A stretch of DNA of 64,000 nucleotides, taken from NCBI GenBank assembly GCA_016748015.1, contig JAAOMT010000134.1, positions 1,056,451 through 1,120,450 on the forward strand. The letters are read 5' to 3'. The DNA is from Geosiphon pyriformis (taxonomy: Eukaryota > Glomeromycota > Glomeromycetes > Archaeosporales > Geosiphonaceae). A program made the translations under genes and the position numbers. Positions 39,301 through 50,300 of the stretch are shown here, piece by piece (positions within the stretch are counted from its first letter, which is position 1; every line of letters starts with the position of its first letter). The notes beneath the pieces were generated by a model. That model searched no databases. It had not been told where the DNA came from and saw nothing but the letters and a program-made list of their open reading frames with translations.

Positions 39301-39771
39301 AATATAAAGTTTTAAAACTAATAAAATTTGTTTTAATATTTTAAGTTAAATTCTGTATTTATTTTATATGCTTTTTTAAATTTAATGTTTTTTTAATTAT
39401 TATTAAACTATTTGAGTTTTAGTTTTTTTGATAAGTCTAAAAATATAATATATTTTTTGGTTTTTAAAATAATGTTTAAATTAGAATTGTTTTTTAATTT
39501 TAATTTTAATTTTATTATATATTATTTATTGGTTTTTTAAACTTAAAAATCGAATAAATAATGTACTTTGGTAACTTGTAAACAAGATTATATTATTATA
39601 ATATTAAAAGTATTATAAAATAATAATTATACAGTTTAATATTTAAATTAACAAATTATTGTTTTTGTTTTTTGTGAATTAATATTAATGTTTAATAATA
39701 ATTTTCTAAATTTTTTAAATTGTTTAATAAGTTAAATAATAATTGTTTATTTATATATTTATTTAATGTAT
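36311..39771. other. 3.5-kb AT-rich block, nothing recognisable
   Basis: A/T-dominated sequence with almost no G/C runs and no alignable element or gene. Its right end is exactly the first base of the element 1 LTR. It may be a fully decayed repeat or a structural spacer. Confidence 0.75.
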
Positions 39772-39811
39772 TGTTATGATTGAAACTTATATTTCTTATT
39801 AATTATCACAT

Positions 39812-40707
39812 TGTTACCGGAGGTTTTTGGTCTCTTTTCTTAAATGTTGGTAATGTTGATTTGCTGTGAATTCACGTTTTCAGGAAGTAGTTGAACCTCC
39901 AATAACTGAATTTATCTTCAAATTATCTCCTATAATTTGAACTGCTGGGCTTATAAGTGGAATGGCCAATTCCTTGCCAGTTACTTTATGTAGTTACGTT
40001 GTAGTAAACGTCAACTCTTTCCCAGGAATTGTTCGTCTGGAAGCTCACTAAAAATGTGTAGTTACTTTGCTGTGAAAGTCAACTCTTCTACAGGAATCTC
40101 GTCTGTAGGCTACCCTAATGATTGTAATAAGAAAAATAAAAGAAAATAAAAGAAATGTAAAAGAAATAGAATTTTGTCAAGGGAAACGTTTTCTATCCAG
40201 GCCTGGAGTCACTAACAGTTTACTGAAATTGGTAGCTAATCAATTTCGAAATGTTAGTAGGGTTTTGGGGATTTTCCAAGTACAATAATNNNNNNNNNNN
40301 NNNNNNNNNNNNNNNNNNNNNNNNNNNNNNNNNNNNNNNNNNNNNNNNNNNNNNNNNNNNNNNNNNNNNNNNNNNNNNNNNNNNNNNNNNNNNNNNNNNN
40401 NNNNNNNNNNNNNNNNNNNNNNNNNNNNNNTTGCTGAACTATTGATTAATTTGGGTGAACTATTCATAATTTCGGCGAATTTCTGTAAATTTCGGCGAAT
40501 TTTTGAATGTTACAAAGTTCAGGGTATTGTGTAATTTGATCATCTTACTTTCTGTTATACTAATTAGATTATTTTAATTGAATCGTGATATGTGATAATT
40601 GATTAAATAATAAATGATAATTTGAAATGATATTAATATACTAATGAATTATAGGAATTATAAGGATAATTTCATGCTAATTAATAGCTAAAATTCTACT
40701 GGTAACA
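39812..40707 (+). repeat. Solo LTR A (third LTR family) inserted in the 5' LTR of element 1
   Basis: Ends are TGTTACC and GGTAACA, flanked by the direct repeat ACAT (39,808-39,811 and 40,708-40,711), a clean 4-bp target duplication. The uninterrupted target is visible at 48,664-48,680. A second copy in the opposite orientation lies at 45,900-46,867. It contains the assembly gap. Confidence 0.9.
40290..40430. other. Assembly gap (141 N)
   Basis: A run of N inside solo LTR A. The corresponding part of copy B (about 46,215-46,395) holds imperfect repeats built on TTCAGTAAACTATT, which probably caused the gap. Confidence 0.95.
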
Positions 40708-41343
40708 ACATGTATTAGCCACTAATGTCATATAAATTAGCCACTTTATTTTTAGAAAGTGATTAATAACCTGACCATTGACCTGATTATTGACCTAATC
40801 ATTGACCACTTTTGATAGCTATATAAGTAATGAATCTCTTAGCTGTAGAAAAGCATATAAAAATTAAGGAAATCAAATAAATAAAATAACAACTTTTATC
40901 TCAATCATTTTTTTATTGCTAATTTCTCTTTTTCTACTTTCAAGTATCCGAATATCTTGGAATAAAAGATTACTTGTTAGTTATTCCTTACCCTTTTCTG
41001 AAACATGTAATTGCAATATTTGAAGATTATTGAATAAAACGTGACTGAAAAGTACATCTGATACCTAATATTGAATTCTAAGAGCATTGATGTAAAGCAT
41101 AGAATTATACCAGTGTGTAATTATTTGTTGATAATATGGACTATCCTTCTACCTTCAGATTTCCTGGTTATCTTTAAAAAGTATAGCAACTGAAATATTT
41201 TATGAGACTAATTTTGCATATTGAATCCATACTTATTTAATTTGCTCTTTGAAGTTGAATTCCCTTTGATTCTTTTTATCACCCTACAATCTTGTTTTTC
41301 CTTGCTATCCATTAGCTTGTTACTTTAACCTGTAACATAAAAG

Positions 41344-41360
41344 TGGTGTTCCCTGTAAGG
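41344..41360 (+). promoter_or_regulatory. Primer binding site of element 1
   Basis: TGGTGTTCCCTGTAAGG, six bases after the LTR end. Nearly identical to the sites of elements 2 and 3, so all use the same tRNA primer type. Confidence 0.6.
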
Positions 41361-41479
41361 TTGTCAAATTCCACTTTGTTTTCTATTGTATAGATGATTA
41401 TTCATACCTGCCACAACAATCAGAAAAACATTTTAAAGCACATAACAAAAATAATCTAGACTTTATTGAACTCAATCCT

Positions 41480-42880
41480 TTGCCCTTTTGCTTGATTTGC
41501 TTCCCTATTAAAAAACAATCTAGCAGACAATTCCAAAACTTTTGGAACTGGTTCCTAAATGAGCATTCAGCTAAAATCTACACAGCCTATACAACTTACT
41601 ACTTTGACCAAGCTTATTTTGAAGACAACTTTGAAGAAAAAAACAACAGCATTAATCAACTTTTATACTCAACAACCTTTAAACAACAGCCCTCTGATTT
41701 TGAATATTTGAATTATCAAATCCATTTCTGGATTGCTGCCCATCAATTAGTTGAGATTTCACTTGAAACAAAAAAAAAAAGCTACCAAACTGCTCCTGTT
41801 TTTGATCTCTTCTCAAGTGAATCAGAACATTCTATACAAACAGCTACTTTTGAACCAATGGTTAATAATTCCATGCAACAAAACATTTTGATCACTCTTC
41901 AAGACATACAAACTGCTTTAAGATAAAGAAACAATACTCTACTATCATTATTTAGAGGTGATGCACAAGATCCAATTGAATGATTGAATGAGTTTGAAAA
42001 AGCTGCCACAGCCAATCAATATAATAATGAATACAAGTTGCAAATCATTGGTAGTTATTTCCAAGACTCTTCTGCTACTTAGTTCTCACAAAAAACTGAT
42101 GTTGGTGCTTACCAAAGAATCATTAGATGAACACCAACAAATGCTGGAGAAAAAAACACTTCTTTTACAACCCAGTTTGAAACTAAATTTAGAACTCCTA
42201 TCTTAATATCCAAATGGTGTATAAAATTGGAAAAAAGAACCCAAAATCCTAGTGAAGTTGTAACTGAGTATGCCAAAACAATAAAAAAATTAATTAAGCA
42301 AGTAGATTTTAGAAAAAACTGGACAGAAGAGCAAAAGATTCATTCCTTTACAAAAAGATTGAGAATTGATTTTTTCTATGCTCTTTGGCCTCTTCTGGCA
42401 CTGAAAAACAATTCCATAATGAATATGGTTATTGAATTTGCCCAGAGAATAAAAGACAATCAAAAAATGCAACTAGAATCCACACTTCTAGTTTTTGCTC
42501 TTGCTCCTGTTATGGCTTCTGCTTCTTAAATGGCTGCCACTTCTTTTACTGCTCAAACTCCAGATCCCAATGAACAATTAATAGATAGACTTACAGCCAA
42601 TCTTATCCAGTTATTAGAATCCTTAATCCAAGCAGTTAGAGAAAATTAACAACTCCAAAAACCCAGATTTGAACTCCATTTTAATTAACTTCAGCAATCT
42701 TCTTATCAAAGACAACAAAATCGTGGTTCATCTGTATGTTATTACTGTAGATTAACTAAATATTTCTTCAAATATTGTAACAATCCTCTCTTGCTTTTTT
42801 CAGCTCTCAAAAACAATGACAATTAAAACAACAAAACCATCAACAACAATGTCTCCAACCAAAAGCCCAATCATGCTAAC
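41480..42880 (+). pseudogene. Element 1 gag polyprotein remnant
   Basis: One frame runs from 41,480 to about 42,880 with several in-frame stops. A gypsy capsid signature is visible: LFRGDAQDPIE-stop-LNEFEKAA at about 41,955, where the stop is TGA at the usual Trp of DPIEWL. EVVTEYAKTIKKLIKQ follows at about 42,250. The nucleocapsid knuckle CYYCRLTKYFFKYC (about 42,735) has Tyr in place of the zinc-binding His, a C-to-T type change. Confidence 0.75.
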
Positions 42881-43080
42881 ATCAATTTTTTTGGAGAAAA
42901 TTCATTAGTTGAAGCCACTGTTTATTAGTCTTTAAACTAGTAGATGCACCTTCAAAGAGTGAAAATGCAAGCCAACTAAAAAAAAACATCTTTTATGCTT
43001 TTAACCTAACTAATGATAATCATAACATAAATGAACTAGCAATCAACACTTCTGAATCAACAAAAAAAAAGAAGAAAACC

Positions 43081-44030
43081 ATGGTTAATTTTGTTATAAA
43101 TTCAAAGAAAACTTTTACATCAACTGCTGATAACAATAAGCCCCCAAAGGTTAAAATTTTAAAAAATTCTCCAAAGTTGAAACTTCCAGAAATAGTACAA
43201 AAATTTGGCACCTATTTTGTTGTTAAAGATCTTATGGAAACCCCAGCACACATTACATTTGGCCAACTAATAATCAATTTACAGTTTAGAAAAAATTTTC
43301 ACAAATCATTAATACCAAAGAAGAAAACACCAAAAATTAACAAATGATCTTACCAAGCTAGACTTGCTGATAACAGCAATGTCACCCCTCTGATTTGTAA
43401 AGCTCAAGTGGCTGGTTACTTTATTGATCTAATCTTAGACAGTAGATTATCTGTTAGTGTAATTGCCAAACACTTTCTTAAAGCAATTGGCAGAAAAATT
43501 GATGAGCTTTTCACTTGACTAATGACCAACATACATGGTGATAAGAAAAAAAGTCTGGGCATAGCCAAAGCTATTCCTGTTTACATCAATGGTATTAGCA
43601 TTAAAACTGATATAGAAGTATCTAAAGCAAAAGAGTACACCATAATTGTTGGCAATGAGTGGCTTAAGAAAGCTAAAGCACTACTTGATTATGAACTTTG
43701 TGAGCTAACCATCAAATGTGGTAAAAAACCCATTGTGGTTAAATGTTGTTATTGGACAACTTCTCCAGTACCCAAGCAAAACCAAGAAGAAAAACAATCA
43801 GATGAATCAGATGATGATGAGAGTGATAAAGAAGAAGATCAAGAAGAACAAAAAGAAACTGCTAAACTTGTCTATATTATTTTCATTAGCAATGGCAAGC
43901 CAATAAACAATGTTAAAGCTGACAAAGAAAAAATTATGGTAAATGGCAAGCTAATCTGCTGGCTCTACTATGATATTTTCAGAAGAACCTTTGATAAAAA
44001 ACCTGGCAAAAAAACAAAATACAGTTATTG
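43081..44030 (+). pseudogene. Element 1 aspartic protease and linker
   Basis: The frame contains FIDLILDSRLSVSVIAKHF (about 43,420-43,475), a retropepsin active-site region with Asp kept but the Gly of DSG changed to Arg. It is followed by IIVGNEWLKKAKALLDYE and an Asp/Glu-rich acidic linker (43,795-43,860). Stop codons occur at 43,346 and 43,518. It would process the Gag-Pol polyprotein. Confidence 0.75.
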
Positions 44031-44464
44031 ATGGCATGGTTCTTGTGCCAGGTGTTGGTGCAATAAATTTTTGTATTTCCTAGTAATGAATGCAAGTCCT
44101 GCCTAATCTATTATAAAGATTGGGAGCCAATTAGTTTAATACCCAGAAAAAAACTAAAAGAAGTACAGAAGTCTTTTGAAAATGAACCACCTGAAATCCA
44201 ATCATTAATTGTAGAACAAAAAGAACCTTCTCCTAAAAAAAAAAAAGTGGATATTGAAAATCTGTTGGCTAAGAATAGCCCAGTTATCTCAAAAGAAAGT
44301 AATACCTCTGGATGAATTTATGTGATACAATATATCATTACCACAAAAAAAATTTGTCCCATTTATTTGAAGTCTTATCAATCCAATCAACACAATAATG
44401 AGTTTATCAAGAAAAAAATAAACCAGATGAAAGATCTTGGATTTATACAAAAAACCAAAAGTGA

Positions 44465-45640
44465 ATAAACTTTCCCAGTTGTAGTAGTATTCAAAAAAGA
44501 TGGAACCCTATACTTCTGTGTTGACTACTGCCAATTAAATGCCATAACTATAAGAGACATGTACTCACTCCCCAAAATTGATGCAATGTTAAATAAATTC
44601 AATAGTGCTGCTTTTTTCTCAATTATTGACTTAACTGCTAGATTCTGGCAAGTAGAGATGGATCCAAAAAGCAGAAAGAAAACCACTTTTATTACCAAAT
44701 ATGACACCTATGAATTTACAGTTATGTCTTTTGGTCTTACCAATGCTCCTCTCATCTTTCAATGCCTGATGAACAAAGTATTTGAATCAGTAAAAAAAAA
44801 CTTTGTTCTGGTCTACTTAGATAACATAATAGTCTACTCAAAAACTTGAGATGAATATCTTGAACATTTGCAGAAGGTTTTTGACCTGCTCAGAAATATT
44901 GGCCTTAAGATCAACCCAATCAAATTTTTTTTTGAATGCCAATCCACCCAGTTTTTTGGTCATTTTATTACAAAAGATGGAATCTTCTCTGACCCAGCTA
45001 AAGTTGAAAAAGTCCAGAACATTAGACAATCAATAAATGTTCTTGAACTATGCTCTTTCCTTGGTTTGGCCTCTTACTACCACAAATTTATCAAGAATTT
45101 CTCCAAAATTGCTTTTTCTCTCAATCAGCTATTCAGGAAAAATGTCAATTATTATTGGAGAACTTATCAACAAAAAGCTTTTGAAATTCTGAAGAAAAAA
45201 CTTGTTACTGAACCAATTCTTAAGCAACCTAATTTGGACCAACTTTTTATCCTTCACACTGATACATCTGGCTATGGACTTGGTGTTGTTCTTTCACAGA
45301 AACATGAAAATAGCAGAGAATATGCCATAGCATATGCCAATAGATCCCTTACACCAGCAGAAAAAAACCATTCAATTACTAAACAGAAATGCTTAGCAGT
45401 AGTTTGGATTACTAGTTACTGAGATTAATGTCTTCTTGGTGCAAAATTCTTAGTAGTAACAGATCATCAAGCCTTAATTTGACTGTGCAATAAAAAAAAG
45501 CTGAAACACAAATAAATAACTTGCTGGATACTTCACTTGGATGAATTTGACTATGATATTCAATACTGCAAAGGAGCAAATCATCAAAATGCAAATGCTT
45601 TCTTTAGACTTACCATTCAGTAACAGTACAACTTTTCAAA
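44465..45640 (+). pseudogene. Element 1 reverse transcriptase and RNase H
   Basis: In one frame: VVVFKKDGTLYFCVDYCQLN, FSIIDLTARFWQVEMD (first catalytic Asp block), VMSFGLTNAPLIFQ, and FVLVYLDNIIVYSKT, where the YxDD box reads YLDN (second Asp AAC). The connection FLGLASYYHKFIKNFSKIA follows, then RNase H with ILHTDTSGYGLGVVLSQK and AYANRSLTPAEKNHS. A TGA after SKT and a few later stops interrupt it. Confidence 0.85.
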
Positions 45641-45899
45641 CCAAACCAACTTAATTATTAGTAATTTTTTCACAAACAAACATGATAATGGACTTGAACA
45701 ACTATTCTGCCTTAATAGAATTTTTGGGTAAAGGACAATACCCACCAGAATATACTTGACAACAAAAAGAACATTTGTGCAAACAATTAAATTTTTATTT
45801 AATCTGCCAGAACCAGTTATATAAAAGAAACAAAAAAGATCCTGACCACTTCCAAAGAGTCATCAGATTTGAAAAAAGAGAAATTGTAATATATAATAT

Positions 45900-46867
45900 T
45901 GTTACCAGACAAAATTAGAAATATTGCTTAGCATGAAATTACCCTTATAATTCTTATTATTAATTAACATTTCAAATTATCACTTATTACATTTAGCAAA
46001 ATACCCGAAATTATTATTTAATAATCCAATTTGTACATAACACAAATGTAACCTAATTGCAACAATCAATCATACAATACCCTGAACTATGTAACATTCA
46101 AGAGTTTACTGAAATTTGTAGAAATTCGCTGAAATAATTGATAGTTTACTGAAATATTTAATAGTTTGCAGAAATAACTTGTAGTTCACCAAAATGTATC
46201 TTTAGTTCAGCAAAATTATAGAAAATAGCAAAGTTTAAGTTCATAGAATAGTGTTATGATAAGTTGTATAAAAGAAGAGCTTTTCTCTTTGAGAAAATGT
46301 ATCTTACTTTAGATTTATCACTTAGAATCATTCCTATACACACAAAAAGAAATAAAATATCAAATAATTTGAAAAACCAATTTCTTTAAAATATTGCACT
46401 TGGAAAATCCTCAAAACCCAACTAACATTTTGAAATTGATTAGCTACCAATTTCAGTAAACTGTTAGTGACTCCAGGCCTGGATAGAAAACGTTTCCCTT
46501 GACAGAAGTCTATTTCTTTTACATTTTTTTTATTTTTTTATTTTTTTCTTATTACAATCATTAAGGTAGCCTACAGACAAGATTCCAGTAGAAGAGTTGA
46601 CTTTTACAGCAAAGTAACTACACATTTTTAGTGAGCTTCCAAACGAGCAATTCCTGGGAAAGAGTTGACATTTACTACAACATAGTTATACAAAGTAACT
46701 GGCACAGAATTGGCCATTCCACTCATAAGTCCAGCAGTTTAAATTATAAGAGATAATTTGAAGATAAATTCAGTTACTGGAGGTCCAACTACTTTCTGGA
46801 AACATAAATTCACAGCAAATCAACATTACCAACATTCAAGAAAAGAGACCAAAAACCTCTAGTAACA
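45900..46867 (-). repeat. Solo LTR B (same family as A) inserted in element 1 between RNase H and integrase
   Basis: Ends TGTTACC and AGTAACA. The reverse complement aligns with LTR A (GGTTTTTGGTCTCTTTTCTT near one end of both). The flanks are ATAT and ACAT, which would be a 4-bp duplication differing by one transition. It breaks the integrase N-terminal region. Confidence 0.85.
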
Positions 46868-47930
46868 ACATATACACTGACCTATTAGCTAGACACTTTG
46901 AAAAAACAAAGACAATTCAGAAAACTTTAGCTTGCTATTATTGGTTTATCTTGGGAAAAGACATTACTAAATACATTAAAACTTGTAATATCTGCCAAAG
47001 AAGAGGCAAACCCAATTGCAAAAAAGATATTCATCCAATCTTTGTTGGTTAATCATTTGACAAAATTGGTATAGATGTTGTTAGATCTTTAACAATAACT
47101 CCTGATGGCAACAGATATATTATTACAGCTACCAACTATTTTACAAAGTGGATAAAAACAAGAGCCACTTCTGACCAAACAGTAGTTTTAATAGCCAATT
47201 TCATTTATAAAGATATTATTTGCCATTATGGCTGCCCCAAAAAACTTTTATCTAATAAAGAAAGAGCTTTTTTCAGTACACTGGTTGAAGAACTTTGTAG
47301 AAAAATGAGAATACATCATAAACTTTCCTCTTCTTATTACTCTTAAACAAATGATCTAGTAGAATATTTCAACAGAACACTATGTAAAACTCTAGCCAAA
47401 ACCAGTAAAGAAACAAACTTATGGGACAAAGTACTGTCTTCAGCTTTGTTTGCTTATAAAACTGTAAATCATGACATAATAAGTTATGAACCTTTTTATT
47501 TATTCTATGGATGTATGGCAATACTACCAATAGAAACTAATATTGAGACAATACTCTTTGAAGAAATCACAATAGAAAATTACAAAAACATTTTGCAAAG
47601 AAGACTTGGTACTATTCTTAACTCCTTGGTAAAAGCACGAATAATTGCTTTTAAAAAGATAAAACAGTTTCAAAAAAAGCTTAAAAAAAAGAAAACCTAT
47701 AAAACACTTTCTTTAAGTATTGGTAACTTGGTATTGAAATACTATTTAAACAGAAACAATATTTATGATGATAAATTCTCTAGCTAATGGAAAGAACCCT
47801 TTATAGTCAACAAAGTTTTGAACAATTGTTCTTATATTCTTCAAAATCAATCTGGAACAATCTTCAATGATTGTCCTGTTCATGGTACACAACTCAAGAA
47901 ATATCATAAATGACCTAATTAGTTGCCTGT
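46868..47930 (+). pseudogene. Element 1 integrase
   Basis: The zinc-binding end shows CNICQRRG (about 46,990). The catalytic core has FDKIGIDVV (first Asp), LLSNKERAFF (second position, Asn instead of Asp) and DLVEYFNRTL (Glu). The C-terminal part includes KYYLNRNN and ends with PVHGTQLKKYHK. Stops at 47,050 and 47,345. Integrates cDNA in active elements; here the DDE triad is incomplete. Confidence 0.8.
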
Positions 47931-48014
47931 TGTAGTAATACCAATTCAAATGATCAGCAAAAATCAAGTATAAATAAATGCACTATTCTTAAAACAGAGG
48001 TATCTTCAATCAAC

Positions 48015-48640
48015 ATGAACAATTGTTTTCTGAATCAAAACATTCAAAACATCTTTTATACTCTCCATGAGTATTGGATTAAAAACTATCCAAATGCTAC
48101 TCTGACTATTGGAAAACAAATCACCATAACTGATAACAGTGAAACACATACTGTTATTAGACCAAAGAAAACTATTACCAAAAGAAAAAAAATTGGTAGT
48201 AAAATGGATAAATATCTGTTGGAAAGTATAACAGCAGCTATACTCCTACCTTCTAGTATAATTGGAAAAACACTCCAAGAAATCTTACCCATAGACAAAA
48301 ACTTGTCATATGGAAGGCAATTAAAACTCTATAGTCACCTTAGTAAAATTATAGAGGATATGAAATTCATGAAGAAAACAACTTCAGAAATACAGACAGA
48401 AATTTTGGGCATTATATAGTTAGATGTCTCAAGAGTTTTAACTATTGCTAAAAGAGCCAAAACTCTAATACAAAGATTTGGTCTCTTAGATACAAAACTC
48501 ATTTCATCTTAAGTATTATATATTCTATCCATAAAAGACTTCAACAAACTAGTTAGCTTTGAGTTAGATAAAACTTTTCAAATAAATTACATCATAAATA
48601 GCTTGATTTTGCTGGAGCTCAATCTTTTTGAAGAGGATAA
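48015..48640 (+). CDS. Extra ORF between integrase and 3' LTR of element 1, function unknown
   Basis: An open frame of 134 codons (MNNCFLNQNI to TEILGII, stop at 48,419) continues past one TAG in the same frame almost to the polypurine tract (LDVSRVLTIAKRAKTLIQRF). It is lysine-rich and helical without a signal peptide or membrane segment that would suggest an envelope protein. I recognise no family. Some gypsy elements carry a third ORF in this position. Confidence 0.4.
48631..48640 (+). promoter_or_regulatory. Polypurine tract of element 1
   Basis: AAGAGGATAA immediately before the 3' LTR, the expected plus-strand primer site. Confidence 0.55.
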
Positions 48641-48791
48641 TGTTACAGTTGAAACTTATATTTCTTATTAATTATCACATGTATTAGTCACTGATGTCAT
48701 ATAAATTAGCCACTTTATTTTTAGAAAGTAATCAATAATCTAACTGTTGACCTGACTATTGATCTGATTATTGACCACTTTTGATAGCTAT
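48641..48791 (+). repeat. 3' LTR of element 1, truncated by element 2
   Basis: It starts TGTTACAGTTGAAAC and matches the other LTR1 copies up to GATAGCTAT, where the element 2 LTR begins. The break falls inside the TATA-like AGCTATATAAG of LTR1. Confidence 0.85.
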
Positions 48792-49673
48792 TGTTATAAG
48801 TGATTATTTGGGGTCTTAAAGCAAATAATAAACCTGTAACTTGGTGCTTAATTGATTAATAATGCTGGTAATACTGGTACGTTGGTTGTATCTGAAGATT
48901 TTGGAGTTGAGTCTTTTGTATAATGAACAGAGATTTTTTATTGATGTTATTCGCAGTTAGTTTGTGTAAGTGTTTCCCAATTTCTTTCTCAGCTTAGTGG
49001 CTGGATTTATTTTGGCAGTCATGCTCTTCTGGTAAGCTATCCAATAATATATATAATGCTACTCTTATCTCTGGGTCTTTTATCAGGCTATTTATGACAT
49101 CAATAACTCAGTGCTTTTAATCAATTAGTATACAACAAAATCAAATAAAAGAAGTAAAAGAAAATAAAGAAATGTAAAAAATAAGCCAAAATAATTTGCA
49201 AGTTAGTATCTCGTCAATAGTCATGATCAAGAGCTATTGTTCCAGTGTGATTAAGTATTAATTACCATCAACATGAAGTGCTGATAGTGAAGAGTAAATT
49301 GAGATAATGAATAATTATTTATTGATATTTGTAATGTGGAAGGTTTCTAATTGATGAATTCTGCTCTTTCTACTTCTAACGCTACCACTATATATACATA
49401 ATTGATGTTCTATGAGATTACTCACATTCCCGAGCAATGTGCTATGATTTTTTGAGCAATGCTTACATTGCTGAGCAATGTGTCATATTTTCTTGATATT
49501 GCTCTACATTGCTGAGTGATGTGCCTTGATTTTTGACATTGCTCCACATTGCTAAGCAATGTGCTATAATTTCTGATATTGCTTCATATTGCTGAGCAAT
49601 ATGCTCATGTGCTAACTACTACTTGCCTATTGGTCTACTATTTTCTATAACTGTTTTCTTTTTATGAGTAACA
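48792..49673 (-). repeat. 3' LTR of element 2 (full length, 882 bp)
   Basis: TGTTATAAG at the left end and GAGTAACA at the right. On the minus strand a TATA-like TATATATAG lies at 49,396-49,388. Directly upstream of it (plus 49,424-49,610) is an array of four to five units of about 45-50 bp built on the palindrome ACATTGCTGAGCAATGT. It matches the partial LTR at 58,077-58,535. Confidence 0.9.
49388..49610 (-). promoter_or_regulatory. Palindromic repeat array plus TATA box in U3 of element 2
   Basis: Near-perfect inverted repeats of the form ACATTGCT-N-AGCAATGT recur through 49,424-49,610, next to TATATATAG. The position just upstream of a TATA box suggests a binding site cluster for a dimeric transcription factor. 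This is inference from position and symmetry only. Confidence 0.5.
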
Positions 49674-49689
49674 TTATCTCCTCCTTTTT
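49674..49689 (-). promoter_or_regulatory. Polypurine tract of element 2
   Basis: The minus strand reads AAAAAGGAGGAGATAA directly before the LTR terminus TGTTACTC. Confidence 0.75.
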
Positions 49690-50300
49690 AATATTGAGCT
49701 CTATCAAAATCTTCGTTTTGAATTAATTCTAATACTTCTTTTTCAAATATTGTTTGTTCAACTCAGTTTCTTACATCTTCTATTTGTGTATTGTTCATTC
49801 TTCCCCATTGGTTAATGGTTATGGTTTCCATGTTAGAGTGTAACAGTATTTCCAGATAGTTCTGAAATATGTTGTATAGTTGGTATATTGTTTTAACATG
49901 TAGTGTTGAATTTGTTTTCTTTCTGATAAATTTTTCAATTTGTTGTATTATATCTTAGTTGAATATTCTTTTAGATTTGTCAATATACAACTCTTGAATA
50001 TTCAACTTTTTGACTTAGCCAGTAGTAGCAATATGACATTGGAAGTCGTTCTGTCCATTGCTTCCAATTTTTTTTTGTAAGCTTTTCTGTTGGTGCCATA
50101 ATGGGTATTTTCCCAAAAGTGTTCTTTACTTTTTCTATTAAGTTATCTGTCCAGTTTTTATTGTTCTTTGTTGGGTGCTGATATGGTATATTCTTTGTCT
50201 TTTTTTGGGTGTTTTGATAGCAAATTATTTAGTTGTTAATAACAATTTCCATATCTAACTGTTGTTCACTTAAGGCTTGGAACAATTGTTGAGCTATAGT
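49690..50300 (-). other. Post-integrase region of element 2
   Basis: Between the integrase C-terminal tail and the polypurine tract. The minus strand is partly open with stops, lysine- and asparagine-rich. No domain recognised. Confidence 0.4.

Larger units (their letters stand above)
39772..41337 (+). repeat. 5' LTR of element 1, interrupted at 39,812-40,707
   Basis: It starts TGTTATGATTGAAAC and ends CTGTAACA. The two parts (39,772-39,811 and 40,708-41,337) together match the solo LTR at 1-653 and the start of the 3' LTR at 48,641. A TATA-like AGCTATATAAG lies at about 40,817-40,827. Confidence 0.85.
39772..48791 (+). mobile_element. Element 1: Ty3/gypsy-type retrotransposon without dUTPase, with two nested solo LTRs
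   Basis: Order on the plus strand: 5' LTR (39,772-41,337, split by a solo LTR), primer binding site, gag, protease, RT/RNase H, integrase (split by a second solo LTR), a short extra ORF, polypurine tract, and 3' LTR (48,641-48,791, cut short by element 2). The RT-before-integrase order marks the Ty3/gypsy group. Several frameshifts and stops make it inactive. Compared with elements 2 and 3 there is no dUTPase between protease and RT. Confidence 0.88.

Noticed and set aside
40240-40467. Open frames containing a run of X
   Set aside because: They are produced by the N gap inside solo LTR A.
49424-49610. Regular palindromic units resembling a CRISPR array
   Set aside because: Units are inside an LTR, spacers are not unique sequences of fixed length, and the organism is a eukaryote.
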